Origin: Megasphaera paucivorans
GTDB taxonomy: Bacteria; Bacillota; Negativicutes; Veillonellales; Megasphaeraceae
Assembly: GCF_900103535.1 (NCBI RefSeq)
Contig: NZ_FNHQ01000005.1
Coordinates: forward strand, 1-64,000
Reading direction: 5' to 3'
DNA: 64,000 nucleotides
Part shown: positions 8,087-16,760 of the stretch, piece by piece
Layout: each line of letters begins with the position of its first letter
How positions within the stretch are numbered: the stretch's first letter is position 1
Notes under the pieces: generated by a model
Told to the model about the DNA's origin: nothing
Databases searched by the model: none
What the model saw: the letters and a program-made list of their open reading frames with translations, nothing else
Program-made: the position numbers and the translations under genes

Positions 8087-9085
8087 TTACAAACCAAACA
8101 GCACTTTCATAATAGAATAAATAATAGCGGAAATAAGAGCACTGGTCGGAATCGTAATGACCCATGCCAACAGCATGCTGCGGGCAACTCCCCAATGAAC
8201 GGCGCGAACGCGTTCTGCCGAACCGATCCCCATAATAGAACCGGATACGACATGGGTAGTAGAAACTGGCAGATGCAGGAACGTTGCGGTAAAAATAACA
8301 ATGGAAGAATTCAAATCAGCAGCAAAGCCGTTGATCGATTCCATCTTGAAAATTTTGGTTCCCATCGTGGAAATAATACGCCAGCCGCCGGCCGATGTAC
8401 CTAATGCCATAGACGTAGCACACGCCATTTTGACCCAGATCGGTATTTCCAAGGTATCTATATATCCTCCGCTCAATAACGCCAGTGCGATGATTCCCAT
8501 AGCCTTCTGCGCATCATTGGATCCATGAGAAAACGCCATCAAGCTGGCCGAAACAAGCTGCATCTTGCGAAATTGGTGATTCAGTGTAATAGGCGAAAAA
8601 TTACGAAATATCCATAACAGGGCGATCATGACAAAATAACCGGTTCCTAACGCAACGATTGGAGAAAGTATCAATGCCATCACGATTTTTCCGATACCGT
8701 AATAGGATAAAGCCTGCGGTCCCACACTGACCGTAACTGCGCCGATAACGCCGCCGACCAGGGAATGGGACGAACTGCTGGGAATACGATAATACCAGGT
8801 AGCTAAATTCCAAATGATCGCACCGATCAAAGCTGCGACAATAACTTCCAAACTGATGCCGGCAGGATTCACTACGAGATCGCCGCCTATAGTTTTTGCG
8901 ACCCCTGTACTGATCATTGCCCCTGCAAAATTAAGCGTAGCCGCCATCAAAACAGCATGGCGAGGTGAAATAGCACGGGTCGAGACACTCGTGGCAATGG
9001 CATTCGCCGTATCATGAAAGCCATTTATATAATCAAAGAGGACAGCAAATAAAACGACTGTCCATATGACCCAATGCTCAGGCAT
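8087..9085 (-). CDS. pit: Inorganic phosphate transporter, Pit family
   Basis: Low-affinity cation-coupled phosphate permease of the inner membrane. The 332-residue, highly hydrophobic protein has both PiT repeats: the N-terminal signature GFHDTANAIATSVSTRA and its C-terminal copy FSHGSNDAQKAMG. Its ATG overlaps the end of the upstream DUF47 gene by 8 bases, the standard DUF47-pit pairing, so the two proteins probably work together. Confidence 0.93.
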   Translation of the reverse strand: MPEHWVIWTVVLFAVLFDYINGFHDTANAIATSVSTRAISPRHAVLMAATLNFAGAMISTGVAKTIGGDLVVNPAGISLEVIVAALIGAIIWNLATWYYRIPSSSSHSLVGGVIGAVTVSVGPQALSYYGIGKIVMALILSPIVALGTGYFVMIALLWIFRNFSPITLNHQFRKMQLVSASLMAFSHGSNDAQKAMGIIALALLSGGYIDTLEIPIWVKMACATSMALGTSAGGWRIISTMGTKIFKMESINGFAADLNSSIVIFTATFLHLPVSTTHVVSGSIMGIGSAERVRAVHWGVARSMLLAWVITIPTSALISAIIYSIMKVLFGL

Positions 9086-9707
9086 ACTTTAACACAACCC
9101 GTCTGAACGTAATGACTAAATCCTCGCAATCATCAATAACATCCTCCACGGACTGAAGAATTTCCTTCCATTTGATGATTTCAATGGGATCCTTGCAATC
9201 CGTAAACAACTTCGCCATTTCCGAATGATATAAATCATCACCTTCTTGTTCCAGTGCAAGAATCTTATTACTGCGGGCTTCGACTTTCAAATAATCTTTT
9301 TTCAGATTTTTCATATACGCGATATTTTTCCGGGTTTCCTTAATGGACTTAGCCGCAATAGACGCCAGCTGCTTGGCCCCTTCCGTTGCATCCCCGACTT
9401 GGTATATGCACATCTTATCCATGATTTCCTTAATCGCGTCAATGGCATGATCCAGCTGATCAATAAGCTGCTGAATATCTTCACGGTCCATAGGGGTAAT
9501 AAACGTTTTCTGCAGCCGTTTCATTGTTTCCATGACCAGCTCATTGGCCTTACCTTCTAATACAGAAATTTGTTCCAAAGCTTCGTTTTTTTCGACATCG
9601 CCATCCATAGCCTGCTTCAATAAATTTGCAGCTTCATAGCAAAGCTGGGCATGTTGTTCCAATAACGAAAAAAATTTTTCTTCCTTAGGCTTCAATCGGA
9701 ATGCCAT
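9078..9707 (-). CDS. PhoU-like DUF47 (TIGR00153) phosphate transport accessory protein
   Basis: A 209-residue all-helical cytoplasmic protein of the TIGR00153/DUF47 family, distantly related to PhoU and nearly always encoded next to Pit transporters. Conserved features include the early FRLKPKEEKFF and a repeated acidic helix pattern (MDREDIQQLIDQLDHAIDA). The start was set at the ATG at 9707, about 10 bases after AGGAGA; an in-frame TTG at 9716 is too close to that site. Family knowledge suggests it tunes Pit activity. Confidence 0.88.
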   Translation of the reverse strand: MAFRLKPKEEKFFSLLEQHAQLCYEAANLLKQAMDGDVEKNEALEQISVLEGKANELVMETMKRLQKTFITPMDREDIQQLIDQLDHAIDAIKEIMDKMCIYQVGDATEGAKQLASIAAKSIKETRKNIAYMKNLKKDYLKVEARSNKILALEQEGDDLYHSEMAKLFTDCKDPIEIIKWKEILQSVEDVIDDCEDLVITFRRVVLKYA

Positions 9708-9771
9708 AATAATCAATTCTCCTTATAGATGTAAGAACAGAGCATATAACGATACATGCTCTTTACAATAA

Positions 9772-9800
9772 ATTATAGCATAGGAAAATTCATTAATCTA
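9772..9800 (-). promoter_or_regulatory. Promoter of the DUF47-pit operon
   Basis: Minus strand: an extended -10 (TGC then TATAAT) at 9780-9772, with a weak -35 (TAGATT) at 9800-9795. Between it and the gene, 9740-9763 forms a short 7-bp hairpin. Confidence 0.55.
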
Positions 9801-9842
9801 CACATAACCGCCATCTACCTTAAAAATATTAACAACTTTAAA

Positions 9843-9857
9843 ATGCAAAATTTGCAT
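9843..9857. promoter_or_regulatory. Perfect 15-nt palindrome upstream of DUF47-pit
   Basis: The sequence ATGCAAAATTTGCAT reads the same on both strands around one central base. It lies about 65 bases upstream of the DUF47-pit -10 box and beside the tpiA terminator, and may bind a dimeric regulator. No regulator is assigned. Confidence 0.3.
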
Positions 9858-9866
9858 ACGGCCATG

Positions 9867-9910
9867 CAAAAAACCGGCATCCAGAGTAATTTCCCCCTTG
9901 ATACCGGTTT
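9867..9910 (-). terminator. Terminator of the glycolytic operon (after tpiA)
   Basis: An 11-bp stem with one wobble pair (9871-9881 with 9900-9910) followed on the minus strand by T residues, 10 bases after the tpiA stop. Confidence 0.8.
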
Positions 9911-9919
9911 GACGATAGA

Positions 9920-10681
9920 CTATTTTATGACTGCATGGTCAATAATATCCATGAAGTCATCGGCCTGCAAACTGGCGCCGCCAACCAAGGCTCCGTCAAT
10001 ATCCGCACACTGTGTAAGCGCTGCTATATTGCCGCCTTTGACGCTGCCGCCGTAGAGAATGGAGATCCCGTCCGCAAGAGACGGATCATACAATGTCCCT
10101 ATCTTATGCCGGATAATAGCGCATACCTCCTGCGCTTGTTCATGCGTAGCCGTCCTGCCGGTACCAATCGCCCAAATCGGTTCATACGCAATAACGACCT
10201 GCGTCATATCTTCTGCCGCAACATCAGCAAAAGCCTGTTGGATCTGTCCTTCAATCCATACTTTCATTTCGCCCCGTTCTCGTTGTTCCAGCGACTCTCC
10301 GCAGCAGACGATAGGAGTAAGCTTGTGAGAAAGGGCGGCCTTTACCTTCAAATTTACCGTTTCATCTGTTTCATTAAAATATTCACGGCGTTCTGAATGG
10401 CCGATAATCACATGGGTAACACCAATGTCGACCAGCATAGCCGGTGAAACTTCACCGGTGTACGCCCCCGTATCCTTCCAATGCATGTTCTGGGCGGAAA
10501 TGGTTACAGAACTCCCGGCAGCAATCTGCACCGCAGACGCCAAATAGGGGAATACCGGAGCTACAACGACCTCCATACCCTCTTTTGCCGTGACTCGCGC
10601 AGCCAGTGATTGCAAGACAGCAGCACCTTCTTCTCCGGTATGATTCATTTTCCAGTTACCTGCAATAATTGTTTTTCTCAT
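9920..10681 (-). CDS. tpiA: Triose-phosphate isomerase
   Basis: Interconverts dihydroxyacetone phosphate and glyceraldehyde-3-phosphate. The 253 residues carry the substrate lysine in GNWKMNH, the catalytic histidine in GHSERREYF, the catalytic glutamate in AYEPIWAIGTG, and a C-terminal phosphate-binding LYGGSVK. Last gene of the gap-cggR-gap-pgk-tpiA unit, 29 bases after pgk. Confidence 0.98.
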   Translation of the reverse strand: MRKTIIAGNWKMNHTGEEGAAVLQSLAARVTAKEGMEVVVAPVFPYLASAVQIAAGSSVTISAQNMHWKDTGAYTGEVSPAMLVDIGVTHVIIGHSERREYFNETDETVNLKVKAALSHKLTPIVCCGESLEQRERGEMKVWIEGQIQQAFADVAAEDMTQVVIAYEPIWAIGTGRTATHEQAQEVCAIIRHKIGTLYDPSLADGISILYGGSVKGGNIAALTQCADIDGALVGGASLQADDFMDIIDHAVIK

Positions 10682-10710
10682 GAGCTTAACTCCTTCTCTT
10701 CATTGCTATA

Positions 10711-11892
10711 TTATTTATCGGATAAAGCTTCAATTCCCGGAAGCTTTTTACCTTCCAAATATTCCAGCGAAGCACCGCCGCCGGTGGAAATATGACTTAT
10801 CTTATCAGAAAGTCCCGTTTTATTGACAGCCGCAACGGAGTCTCCGCCGCCGACGATAGAAACAGCCTGCGAATCAGCTACAGCCTTGGCAACCGCCTCC
10901 GTGCCGCGGGCAAACGCTTCCATTTCAAATACCCCCATCGGACCATTCCAAACAATAAGCTTCATAGAATCCAGGACCTTGGCAAAGGCCTGCCGGCTTT
11001 GACTGCCGATATCCAGGATCATCCAGTCCGCAGGAACCGCATCAATGGGCACTTCTTCTTTATCTGCATCATTAGAAAATGCAGAAGCCACAACGACATC
11101 CGTCGGCAGCATAAGCTGCTTTCCTTGCGTTTTAGCCTGTTCAATCAGACTCTTAGCCAATTCGATTTTATCCGTTTCCACTAAGGATTTTCCAATCGAA
11201 TAGCCCATTGCCGCAATAAACGTATTGGCCATGCCGCCGCCAATAATCATGACGTCGATCTTTGGCAGCAGATTGGAAATAACTTCAATTTTGTCGGACA
11301 CCTTGGCGCCGCCGATAATAGCGGCAAAGGGATGGGCCGGATGACTTACCGCGCCGCCGATAAAGCGGATTTCCTTTTCCAGCAGGAACCCTGCCGCCAT
11401 AGGCAAATAAGCCGTAATGCCGGCAACTGACGCATGCGCGCGGTGAGATACGCCGAAGGCATCGTTGATGCCGATTTCAGCCAATCCCGCCAATTGACGG
11501 GAAAATTCGGGATCATTTTTTTCTTCTTCTTTATGGAAACGAAGATTTTCCAGCAGCAGTATTTGTCCCGGCTGCAACGCATCTGCCATAGCCTGCACAT
11601 TGGCACCGATGCAGTCCGGTGCCATCTGCACGGGTACGCCAAGCAGTTCGCTGAGTCTGCCGGCAACAGGACGCAGCGAATACGCAGGAACTGCCTGTCC
11701 CTTAGGACGTCCTAAATGACTGGCCAGTATCACTTTTGCATGATGTTCCAGCAAATAGCGGATCGTCGGCAAGGTCGCCTGAATCCGTGTATCATCCGTG
11801 ATAGTACCTGCATCATTCAGGGGTACGTTAAAATCAGCCCGTACAAATACTCGTTTATTATCTACTATTATATCGGTTATATTTTTTTTCAT
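10711..11892 (-). CDS. pgk: Phosphoglycerate kinase
   Basis: Transfers phosphate from 1,3-bisphosphoglycerate to ADP. The N-terminal signature RVFVRADFNVP, the substrate loop with HLGRPKG, GGAKVSDKIEV and the C-terminal nucleotide loop GGGDSVAAV are all present. An upstream in-frame extension was rejected: GGAGG lies 8 bases before the ATG at 11892 and the family N-terminus begins there. Length 393 is standard. A 145-base gap to gap upstream holds hairpins. Confidence 0.97.
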   Translation of the reverse strand: MKKNITDIIVDNKRVFVRADFNVPLNDAGTITDDTRIQATLPTIRYLLEHHAKVILASHLGRPKGQAVPAYSLRPVAGRLSELLGVPVQMAPDCIGANVQAMADALQPGQILLLENLRFHKEEEKNDPEFSRQLAGLAEIGINDAFGVSHRAHASVAGITAYLPMAAGFLLEKEIRFIGGAVSHPAHPFAAIIGGAKVSDKIEVISNLLPKIDVMIIGGGMANTFIAAMGYSIGKSLVETDKIELAKSLIEQAKTQGKQLMLPTDVVVASAFSNDADKEEVPIDAVPADWMILDIGSQSRQAFAKVLDSMKLIVWNGPMGVFEMEAFARGTEAVAKAVADSQAVSIVGGGDSVAAVNKTGLSDKISHISTGGGASLEYLEGKKLPGIEALSDK

Positions 11893-11910
11893 ACTATCGT
11901 CCTCCTTTAT

Positions 11911-12009
11911 ATAACACCCGGCATCGTGTGCCGTTATATTACATATAGTTCTTAACGCTATACTTAGTATATAACGAATGCGCGACGGAGTACACCCCCG
12001 CCGCGCATT
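11911..12009 (-). other. Hairpin-rich spacer between gap and pgk
   Basis: The spacer holds an 8-bp GC-rich stem (11977-11984 with 12002-12009), a perfect 13-nt palindrome TATACTTAGTATA at 11959-11971, and a stem around CGGCA/TGCCG next to the pgk ribosome site. None has a T-tract, so these look like mRNA processing or stability elements, or an operator, rather than a terminator. Confidence 0.4.
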
Positions 12010-12036
12010 ACATCCCACTTATATATATTACGCAGC

Positions 12037-13050
12037 CTAATGGCAAAAACCTTTGCGGGCAAGGAATTTAACAAGATCAATGACCCGGCGGGCGTAACCC
12101 CATTCATTATCATACCAAGCCAAAATTTTTACCATGCCGCCTTCCATGGTAATATTTAAAGGCAAATCAATGGTCGTCGTATTTTCATTTCCTCTAAAAT
12201 CAACGGAAACAAGTTCATCCTCTGTCCAGTCGATGATCCCTTTGAAAGGTCCTGCCGCCGCTTCCTTAAATGTACGTTTCAATTCCTCTGCCGTAACTTC
12301 CGTGTCTAATTCCAAAACGATATCGACAATAGAAACATCGGGAGTCGGCACACGAACAGCATAACAGCTCATCTTGCCGGCATATTCCGGAAGCACCTTG
12401 GTAATCGCTTGTGCCGCTCCTGTCGTGGTAGGAATAATAGAAACTGCCGCTGCCCGGGCCCGGCGCAGATCCTTATGTGAAACATCCAATATCTTTTGAT
12501 CGTTCGTATACGAATGAATGGAAGTTGTCATGCCGCGTACAACGCCGTAGGTATCGTTCATGAGTTTTAAAATAGCCGCTAACACGCAAGTCGTGCAGGA
12601 AGCCCCGGAAATCACATTATGCTTGACCGGATCATAGACATCATCATTGACGCCCAAAACGATCGTCAAATCCTCATGCCGGGCCGGTGCCGTGATCAAG
12701 ACCTTCTTCACCGAGCCGCCCAATTCCACGCGAGCCTTATCGGCATCAATGTATTTTCCCGAAGCTTCTACGACAATATCGGCACCCAAGGCATCCCAAT
12801 CGACACGGGTAACGTCTTTTTCACAAAAATAAGGATATTTTTTACCATCGACGATGATATGGGTATCATCATAGCTTACTTCGGCATTCATTCTCCCGTA
12901 AATACTGTCATATTTCAATAAATGCGCCATATTCTTTGCGCTCGTAATATCATTGATTCCTACGATCTCAATTTCATCTTTATATCGCATGGCAATTTTA
13001 AACGCAGATCTGCCAATACGTCCAAAGCCATTAATCCCGATTTTTACCAT
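12037..13050 (-). CDS. gap: Type I glyceraldehyde-3-phosphate dehydrogenase, divergent active site (gap paralogue 1)
   Basis: A 337-residue GAPDH directly after cggR. The NAD loop INDITSAK keeps the aspartate expected for NAD use, and the catalytic cysteine and histidine are present (ASCTT; SIHSYTND). The usual [12 protein letters not shown] is altered to SGASCTTCVLAA: the Asn before ASC is Gly and the Asn after CTT is Cys. Phosphate-site motifs (IIPTTTGAAQA) and the C-terminal WYDNEWGYARRV are normal. Start at ATG 13050, after AAAGGGTG; a GTG at 13059 is less well placed. Position in the CggR operon implies the glycolytic role, but the altered signature leaves room for another aldehyde substrate. 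Confidence 0.9.
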   Translation of the reverse strand: MVKIGINGFGRIGRSAFKIAMRYKDEIEIVGINDITSAKNMAHLLKYDSIYGRMNAEVSYDDTHIIVDGKKYPYFCEKDVTRVDWDALGADIVVEASGKYIDADKARVELGGSVKKVLITAPARHEDLTIVLGVNDDVYDPVKHNVISGASCTTCVLAAILKLMNDTYGVVRGMTTSIHSYTNDQKILDVSHKDLRRARAAAVSIIPTTTGAAQAITKVLPEYAGKMSCYAVRVPTPDVSIVDIVLELDTEVTAEELKRTFKEAAAGPFKGIIDWTEDELVSVDFRGNENTTTIDLPLNITMEGGMVKILAWYDNEWGYARRVIDLVKFLARKGFCH

Positions 13051-13078
13051 TATATACACCCTTTCCCACTCTATATCC

Positions 13079-14101
13079 TCAAATCAATTTGGCTATTTCC
13101 GATGCTGCTGCTTCATCTGTGACCAGCGTCCCCGTATGACAAGCCCGCATAACGGCGATAATAGCCTTGGCCTTGCTCGATCCGCCGGCCACTGCGATAA
13201 CATGCAGATTATGTTGCAGCTCTGTCAGGGAAATACCCACATTATTCGTTGCGTAAACCACCTCGCCGGACACATTGCAGTACGATCCCAAGGCTTCCCC
13301 CAGGGCACCGCCATCCGCCAATTTCTTGCGTTCCGATACTGTAAGTTCCCGTCTGTCTGCCATGATATCGGACCGTCCGATACCAAATAGAATAACCTCT
13401 GCTGTTTTAGCCATCGCTACTATTTTTTTAGTCTGCATATCGCTGCGAAGCATGACCCGCAAGGTCGATTCGCTCAACCCGTCGGGAATGTGAAGCATAT
13501 GATACGTACCGTTTGCTTTCGAGGCGATCTGTGCCGCAATGACATTGGCCTGAAATTCTACACGATTCCCAATACCACCGCGGGCAGGCACGACAGCAAC
13601 TCCCGACGCATTTTCCGGAAGCGTTGCCGCCACTCCGGCCATCGTCGAACCACCGCTGATCGCTACCGTCTTTACGCCGTCCAATAAATCGGCCAGCAGC
13701 AGCGCCCCCTTGCGGCTTAACTCATCCTTTGCCGTTTTGTCGCTATCGCAGTTTCCCGGTACGATGCATACTTCTTTCAACCGCAGTTTCTGGCGAATAT
13801 ACTGCTGCATTTCATCTAACCGGTTCAGCCGCAAAAAGCATTCCAGCAGATCCGGCATCATTGCTTTCCCTTCCGGTTCCAAGGCGATGCCCATCGTCGT
13901 AAAGCGGACGATACCGCTGCGCCGCAGCACATCGACATGAGCTCGTACGACCCGTTCGGAAAGGCCCGATATGCCGGCTAATGTCCGCCGTCCCACGGGT
14001 TCTGCATCCGAAATATGACGCAGCAATAAATACCGTTCCTTGACGGTCCCCATCAAATCCGGGGCAATTTTTTGAAATATTTCTAAGAAATCTTGCTTCA
14101 T
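13079..14101 (-). CDS. cggR: Central glycolytic genes regulator, SorC/CggR family
   Basis: A 340-residue repressor. An N-terminal winged helix (about 15-75; GRRTLAGISGLSERVVRAHVD) is followed by the SorC sugar-binding domain with the phosphosugar loop ISGGSTMAGVA and GIGRSDIM. In Bacillus, CggR represses gap-pgk-tpi-pgm-eno and is released by fructose-1,6-bisphosphate. Here it lies between two GAPDH genes and ahead of pgk and tpiA, so autoregulation of the operon is expected. GGAGG precedes the ATG. Confidence 0.92.
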   Translation of the reverse strand: MKQDFLEIFQKIAPDLMGTVKERYLLLRHISDAEPVGRRTLAGISGLSERVVRAHVDVLRRSGIVRFTTMGIALEPEGKAMMPDLLECFLRLNRLDEMQQYIRQKLRLKEVCIVPGNCDSDKTAKDELSRKGALLLADLLDGVKTVAISGGSTMAGVAATLPENASGVAVVPARGGIGNRVEFQANVIAAQIASKANGTYHMLHIPDGLSESTLRVMLRSDMQTKKIVAMAKTAEVILFGIGRSDIMADRRELTVSERKKLADGGALGEALGSYCNVSGEVVYATNNVGISLTELQHNLHVIAVAGGSSKAKAIIAVMRACHTGTLVTDEAAASEIAKLI

Positions 14102-14143
14102 ATAAGTTCCTCCGCTATATATCGCGCTGCCCGTACCGTGGGA

Positions 14144-15157
14144 TCAAAATCCCTTTTTCGCAATATAGGCTGCCAAATCGTTGACGCGCAGCGAATATCC
14201 CCATTCATTATCATACCAGGCAACGGTCTTTACCATGTTGCCTTCTACGACTTGTGTATCCAGTGCATCGACAATAGAGCTGTGCGGATCACTGATATAA
14301 TCAGACGATACCGTATGTGCTTCGGAATAGGCCAAAATTCCTTTTAACGGCCCTTCTGCCCATTTTTTCAATGCACGGTTTACGTCCTCTACGGTAACAT
14401 TTTTTTCTAAAATAGTAACTAGATCGGTCATGGAAACATTCGGAGTCGGCACCCGCAGCGCCATGCCCGTAAACTTTCCTTTGAGTTCCGGCAGAACAAG
14501 CGCCACGGCCTTAGCGGCACCGGTAGACGTCGGAACAATAGACTGTGTTGCACAGCGGGCCCGGCGCATATCTTTATGCACGCCGTCGACCAGCAGCTGA
14601 TCATTGGTATAGGAATGGACCGTCGTCATCATGCCGCGAACGATACCAAATTCACGGGACAGTACTTTGGCCACCGGAGCCAGGCAATTCGTCGTGCAGG
14701 AGCCGTTGGAAATAATATGATGCTTGTCCGGTTCATACATGTCTTCATTGACGCCCATGACGATCGTAACATCTTCATTCTTTCCGGGTGCCGTAATAAT
14801 GACTTTTTTTGCACCATCAGCTAAATGTTTAGCTGCCGAATCGCGGTCCTTGAATTTGCCCGTTGATTCAGCTACAATATCGACGCCCATTTTATTCCAA
14901 GGAATATTGGCGGGATCGGTTTCACTTGTAACCGGAATCGGTTTGCCATCAATGATCAACTGCGATTTTTCCGAATCAAACGATACCTCATGATTCCACG
15001 TGCCATGAACGGTATCGAACTTTAACAAATCGGCCATAATAGGTCCGACTGTCCGGCTGTTAATAGCCGCAACCTCAACATCCGGACGCAGGAACGAAGT
15101 CCTGAAGGTACACCGTCCAATTCTTCCAAACCCGCTGATACCCATTTTTACTGTCAT
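14144..15157 (-). CDS. GapB-like glyceraldehyde-3-phosphate dehydrogenase, probably NADP-dependent (gap paralogue 2)
   Basis: First gene of the glycolytic operon, 337 residues. The coenzyme loop reads AINSRTVGP: the Asp that selects NAD in ordinary GAPDH is Ser followed by Arg, as in NADP-using GapB enzymes. The C-terminal part (DPHSSIVDALDTQVVEGN) also resembles Bacillus GapB. Active site [12 protein letters not shown] has Gly where Ala is usual before Ser-Cys; HSYTNDQ carries the histidine. Likely role is gluconeogenesis or NADPH formation. GapB is normally repressed by glucose in Bacillus, so its place in a cggR operon is unusual. Confidence 0.9.
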   Translation of the reverse strand: MTVKMGISGFGRIGRCTFRTSFLRPDVEVAAINSRTVGPIMADLLKFDTVHGTWNHEVSFDSEKSQLIIDGKPIPVTSETDPANIPWNKMGVDIVAESTGKFKDRDSAAKHLADGAKKVIITAPGKNEDVTIVMGVNEDMYEPDKHHIISNGSCTTNCLAPVAKVLSREFGIVRGMMTTVHSYTNDQLLVDGVHKDMRRARCATQSIVPTSTGAAKAVALVLPELKGKFTGMALRVPTPNVSMTDLVTILEKNVTVEDVNRALKKWAEGPLKGILAYSEAHTVSSDYISDPHSSIVDALDTQVVEGNMVKTVAWYDNEWGYSLRVNDLAAYIAKKGF

Positions 15158-15176
15158 TACTTTTCCTCCTTACATT

Positions 15177-15205
15177 TTAAGTGGTACGATTTATGTCCCA
15201 CTTAA
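15177..15205 (-). promoter_or_regulatory. Candidate CggR-type operator (inverted repeat in gap paralogue 2 leader)
   Basis: Perfect 8-bp arms TTAAGTGG (15177-15184) and CCACTTAA (15198-15205) around 13 bases that include GGGAC on the minus strand. It sits between the promoter and the ribosome site, the place where Bacillus CggR acts as a roadblock. Confidence 0.5.
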
Positions 15206-15226
15206 GCTAGACAAAGGTCTTTTACC

Positions 15227-15244
15227 AAGGGACACTCGGCCCTT
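15227..15244 (-). promoter_or_regulatory. Second candidate operator in the glycolytic operon leader
   Basis: Arms AAGGG (15227-15231) and CCCTT (15240-15244) around 8 bases, containing GGGACA on the plus strand. It lies about 15 bases downstream of the expected transcription start. Confidence 0.35.
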
Positions 15245-15264
15245 TACTAAAATCTTACAGCTAT

Positions 15265-15293
15265 AGTGTATACTAAACTTTATTTCTTGTCTA
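15265..15293 (-). promoter_or_regulatory. Promoter of the gapB-like-cggR-gap-pgk-tpiA operon
   Basis: Minus strand: -35 TAGACA at 15293-15288, 17-base spacer, -10 TACACT at 15270-15265. A start near 15258 leaves about a 100-base leader holding the two operator-like repeats. The rest of 15294-15377 is AT-rich and shows nothing else. Confidence 0.6.
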
Positions 15294-15374
15294 CTACTTT
15301 TGCATTATTTTTTAATTAGAATAAACAATTGAAGAAAGAAAAGGCTAAATACTTGGTATTTACCTTATTTTATA

Positions 15375-15411
15375 AGAAACAACGCATATCCTCGTTTGAA
15401 TATGCGTTGTT
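15375..15411 (-). terminator. Terminator of the uxuA-MFS unit
   Basis: A perfect 12-bp stem (15378-15389 with 15400-15411, 10-base loop) with only a weak T-tract on the minus strand, 50 bases after the MFS gene. Confidence 0.65.
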
Positions 15412-15461
15412 AAAAATATCTTACATACATTATATAATAAGTACCATAAACTATAAAAATA

Positions 15462-16733
15462 TTATTTTATATCTATAGGTAAAGGTTCTACCCTACCTAC
15501 AAGAAATAAATATGACAGAGCTCCTACAATACATAAAATACCAGCAACGGCCAGCGGAATAAAAAACGATCCTTGTGTAATAGTCAACATTACCCCCGTA
15601 AAAGTAGTAATAAAAATACCGGCTAAATTACCAGCAAAATTCATAATTCCACCAATAGAAGCTACGTGTCCTGGCGTTGGCGATATTTCCCCAACTATTA
15701 CCCATGTATTAGATCCTGCAAAAGACAAACTAGCATAAGATAATGCAAATAAAGCTAAACAAATCCATATGCTATCGACAAAAGCACACAAAGCAATACA
15801 AGAAGAAGTCAACATCCCACCTACAAGGCAAACTTTACGAGAAAAAGTAGCGGTATGTCCTCGACGCAAAAGCCAATCGGAAGTAAATCCACCTAACCAG
15901 CCCCCCGGTATCGCTAATAATGCGGGCAACATACCTAAAGTTCCCAGTGCCTTCAAAGAAAATCCTCGTGTATCCATTAAATAACTCGGAAACCATGTAA
16001 TAAAAAAATAAATTGCAAAATTCAAACAAAATAATCCAATCATAAGTCCCCATACGGTACGATAATGAAATAAGCTAGACCAAGCCACTTTCTTCTGAGA
16101 AGTTTCCTCTGTTGCTTGTTCTCCTCGTTCGGCCAATAAAGCTTCTACCTCTTTCGGTGCAATATCGCGGTATTTTTCCGGATCACGATAGATAAACCAC
16201 CATGCAAAAGCCCAAAGAATACCCATAGCACCAGTAATAATAAATGATCCTCTCCATCCAACAATAGTAATAATCCAAGCAATGAGAGGTAATGACAAAG
16301 CGGAACCAACGCGAGAGCCACTATCAAAAATACTGCAAGCTATTCCTCTTTGACTATGAGGGAACCAATTATAAGCAACCTTAGCAAAAGATGGCATAGC
16401 TGCCGATTCACCGACACCAAGTAAAAATCGGGAACCAATCATTTGTCCTATGCTATGAGCAAGCCCCGTCGTTGCCGTAAAAATAGACCACCACCCCACA
16501 GCAAATGCCAAGCTAACACGTACACCGACTTTGTCAATAAACCATCCAGATGGCAATTGGAATAGTGCATAAGTCCAGAAGAACGCACTTAATACTAACC
16601 CCATTGTAGCTGCATCTAATCCCAACTCAAGTCGAATATGCGGTGCTGCTATCGCTAAATTAGCTCTATCAATATAATTGATAGCATTCGCTAAAAAACA
16701 CAACCCAATGAGTCCCCAACGCATTTTAAACAT
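15462..16733 (-). CDS. MFS hexuronate transporter (anion:cation symporter family, ExuT-like)
   Basis: A 423-residue twelve-helix major facilitator of the ACS family, to which ExuT (hexuronates) and GudP (glucarate) belong. The N-terminus NAINYIDRANLAIAAP and the loop after helix 2 (GWFIDKVGVR) are family-typical, with a cytosolic loop near 190-225. The start was set at 16733, 7 bases after GGAG. It follows uxuA by 27 bases, so glucuronate, galacturonate or an aldonate is the likely substrate. The gene is visibly more AT-rich than uxuA, a hint of separate origin. Confidence 0.85.
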   Translation of the reverse strand: MFKMRWGLIGLCFLANAINYIDRANLAIAAPHIRLELGLDAATMGLVLSAFFWTYALFQLPSGWFIDKVGVRVSLAFAVGWWSIFTATTGLAHSIGQMIGSRFLLGVGESAAMPSFAKVAYNWFPHSQRGIACSIFDSGSRVGSALSLPLIAWIITIVGWRGSFIITGAMGILWAFAWWFIYRDPEKYRDIAPKEVEALLAERGEQATEETSQKKVAWSSLFHYRTVWGLMIGLFCLNFAIYFFITWFPSYLMDTRGFSLKALGTLGMLPALLAIPGGWLGGFTSDWLLRRGHTATFSRKVCLVGGMLTSSCIALCAFVDSIWICLALFALSYASLSFAGSNTWVIVGEISPTPGHVASIGGIMNFAGNLAGIFITTFTGVMLTITQGSFFIPLAVAGILCIVGALSYLFLVGRVEPLPIDIK

Positions 16734-16760
16734 AAAACCACTCCTTTTTTTATGTATCAC

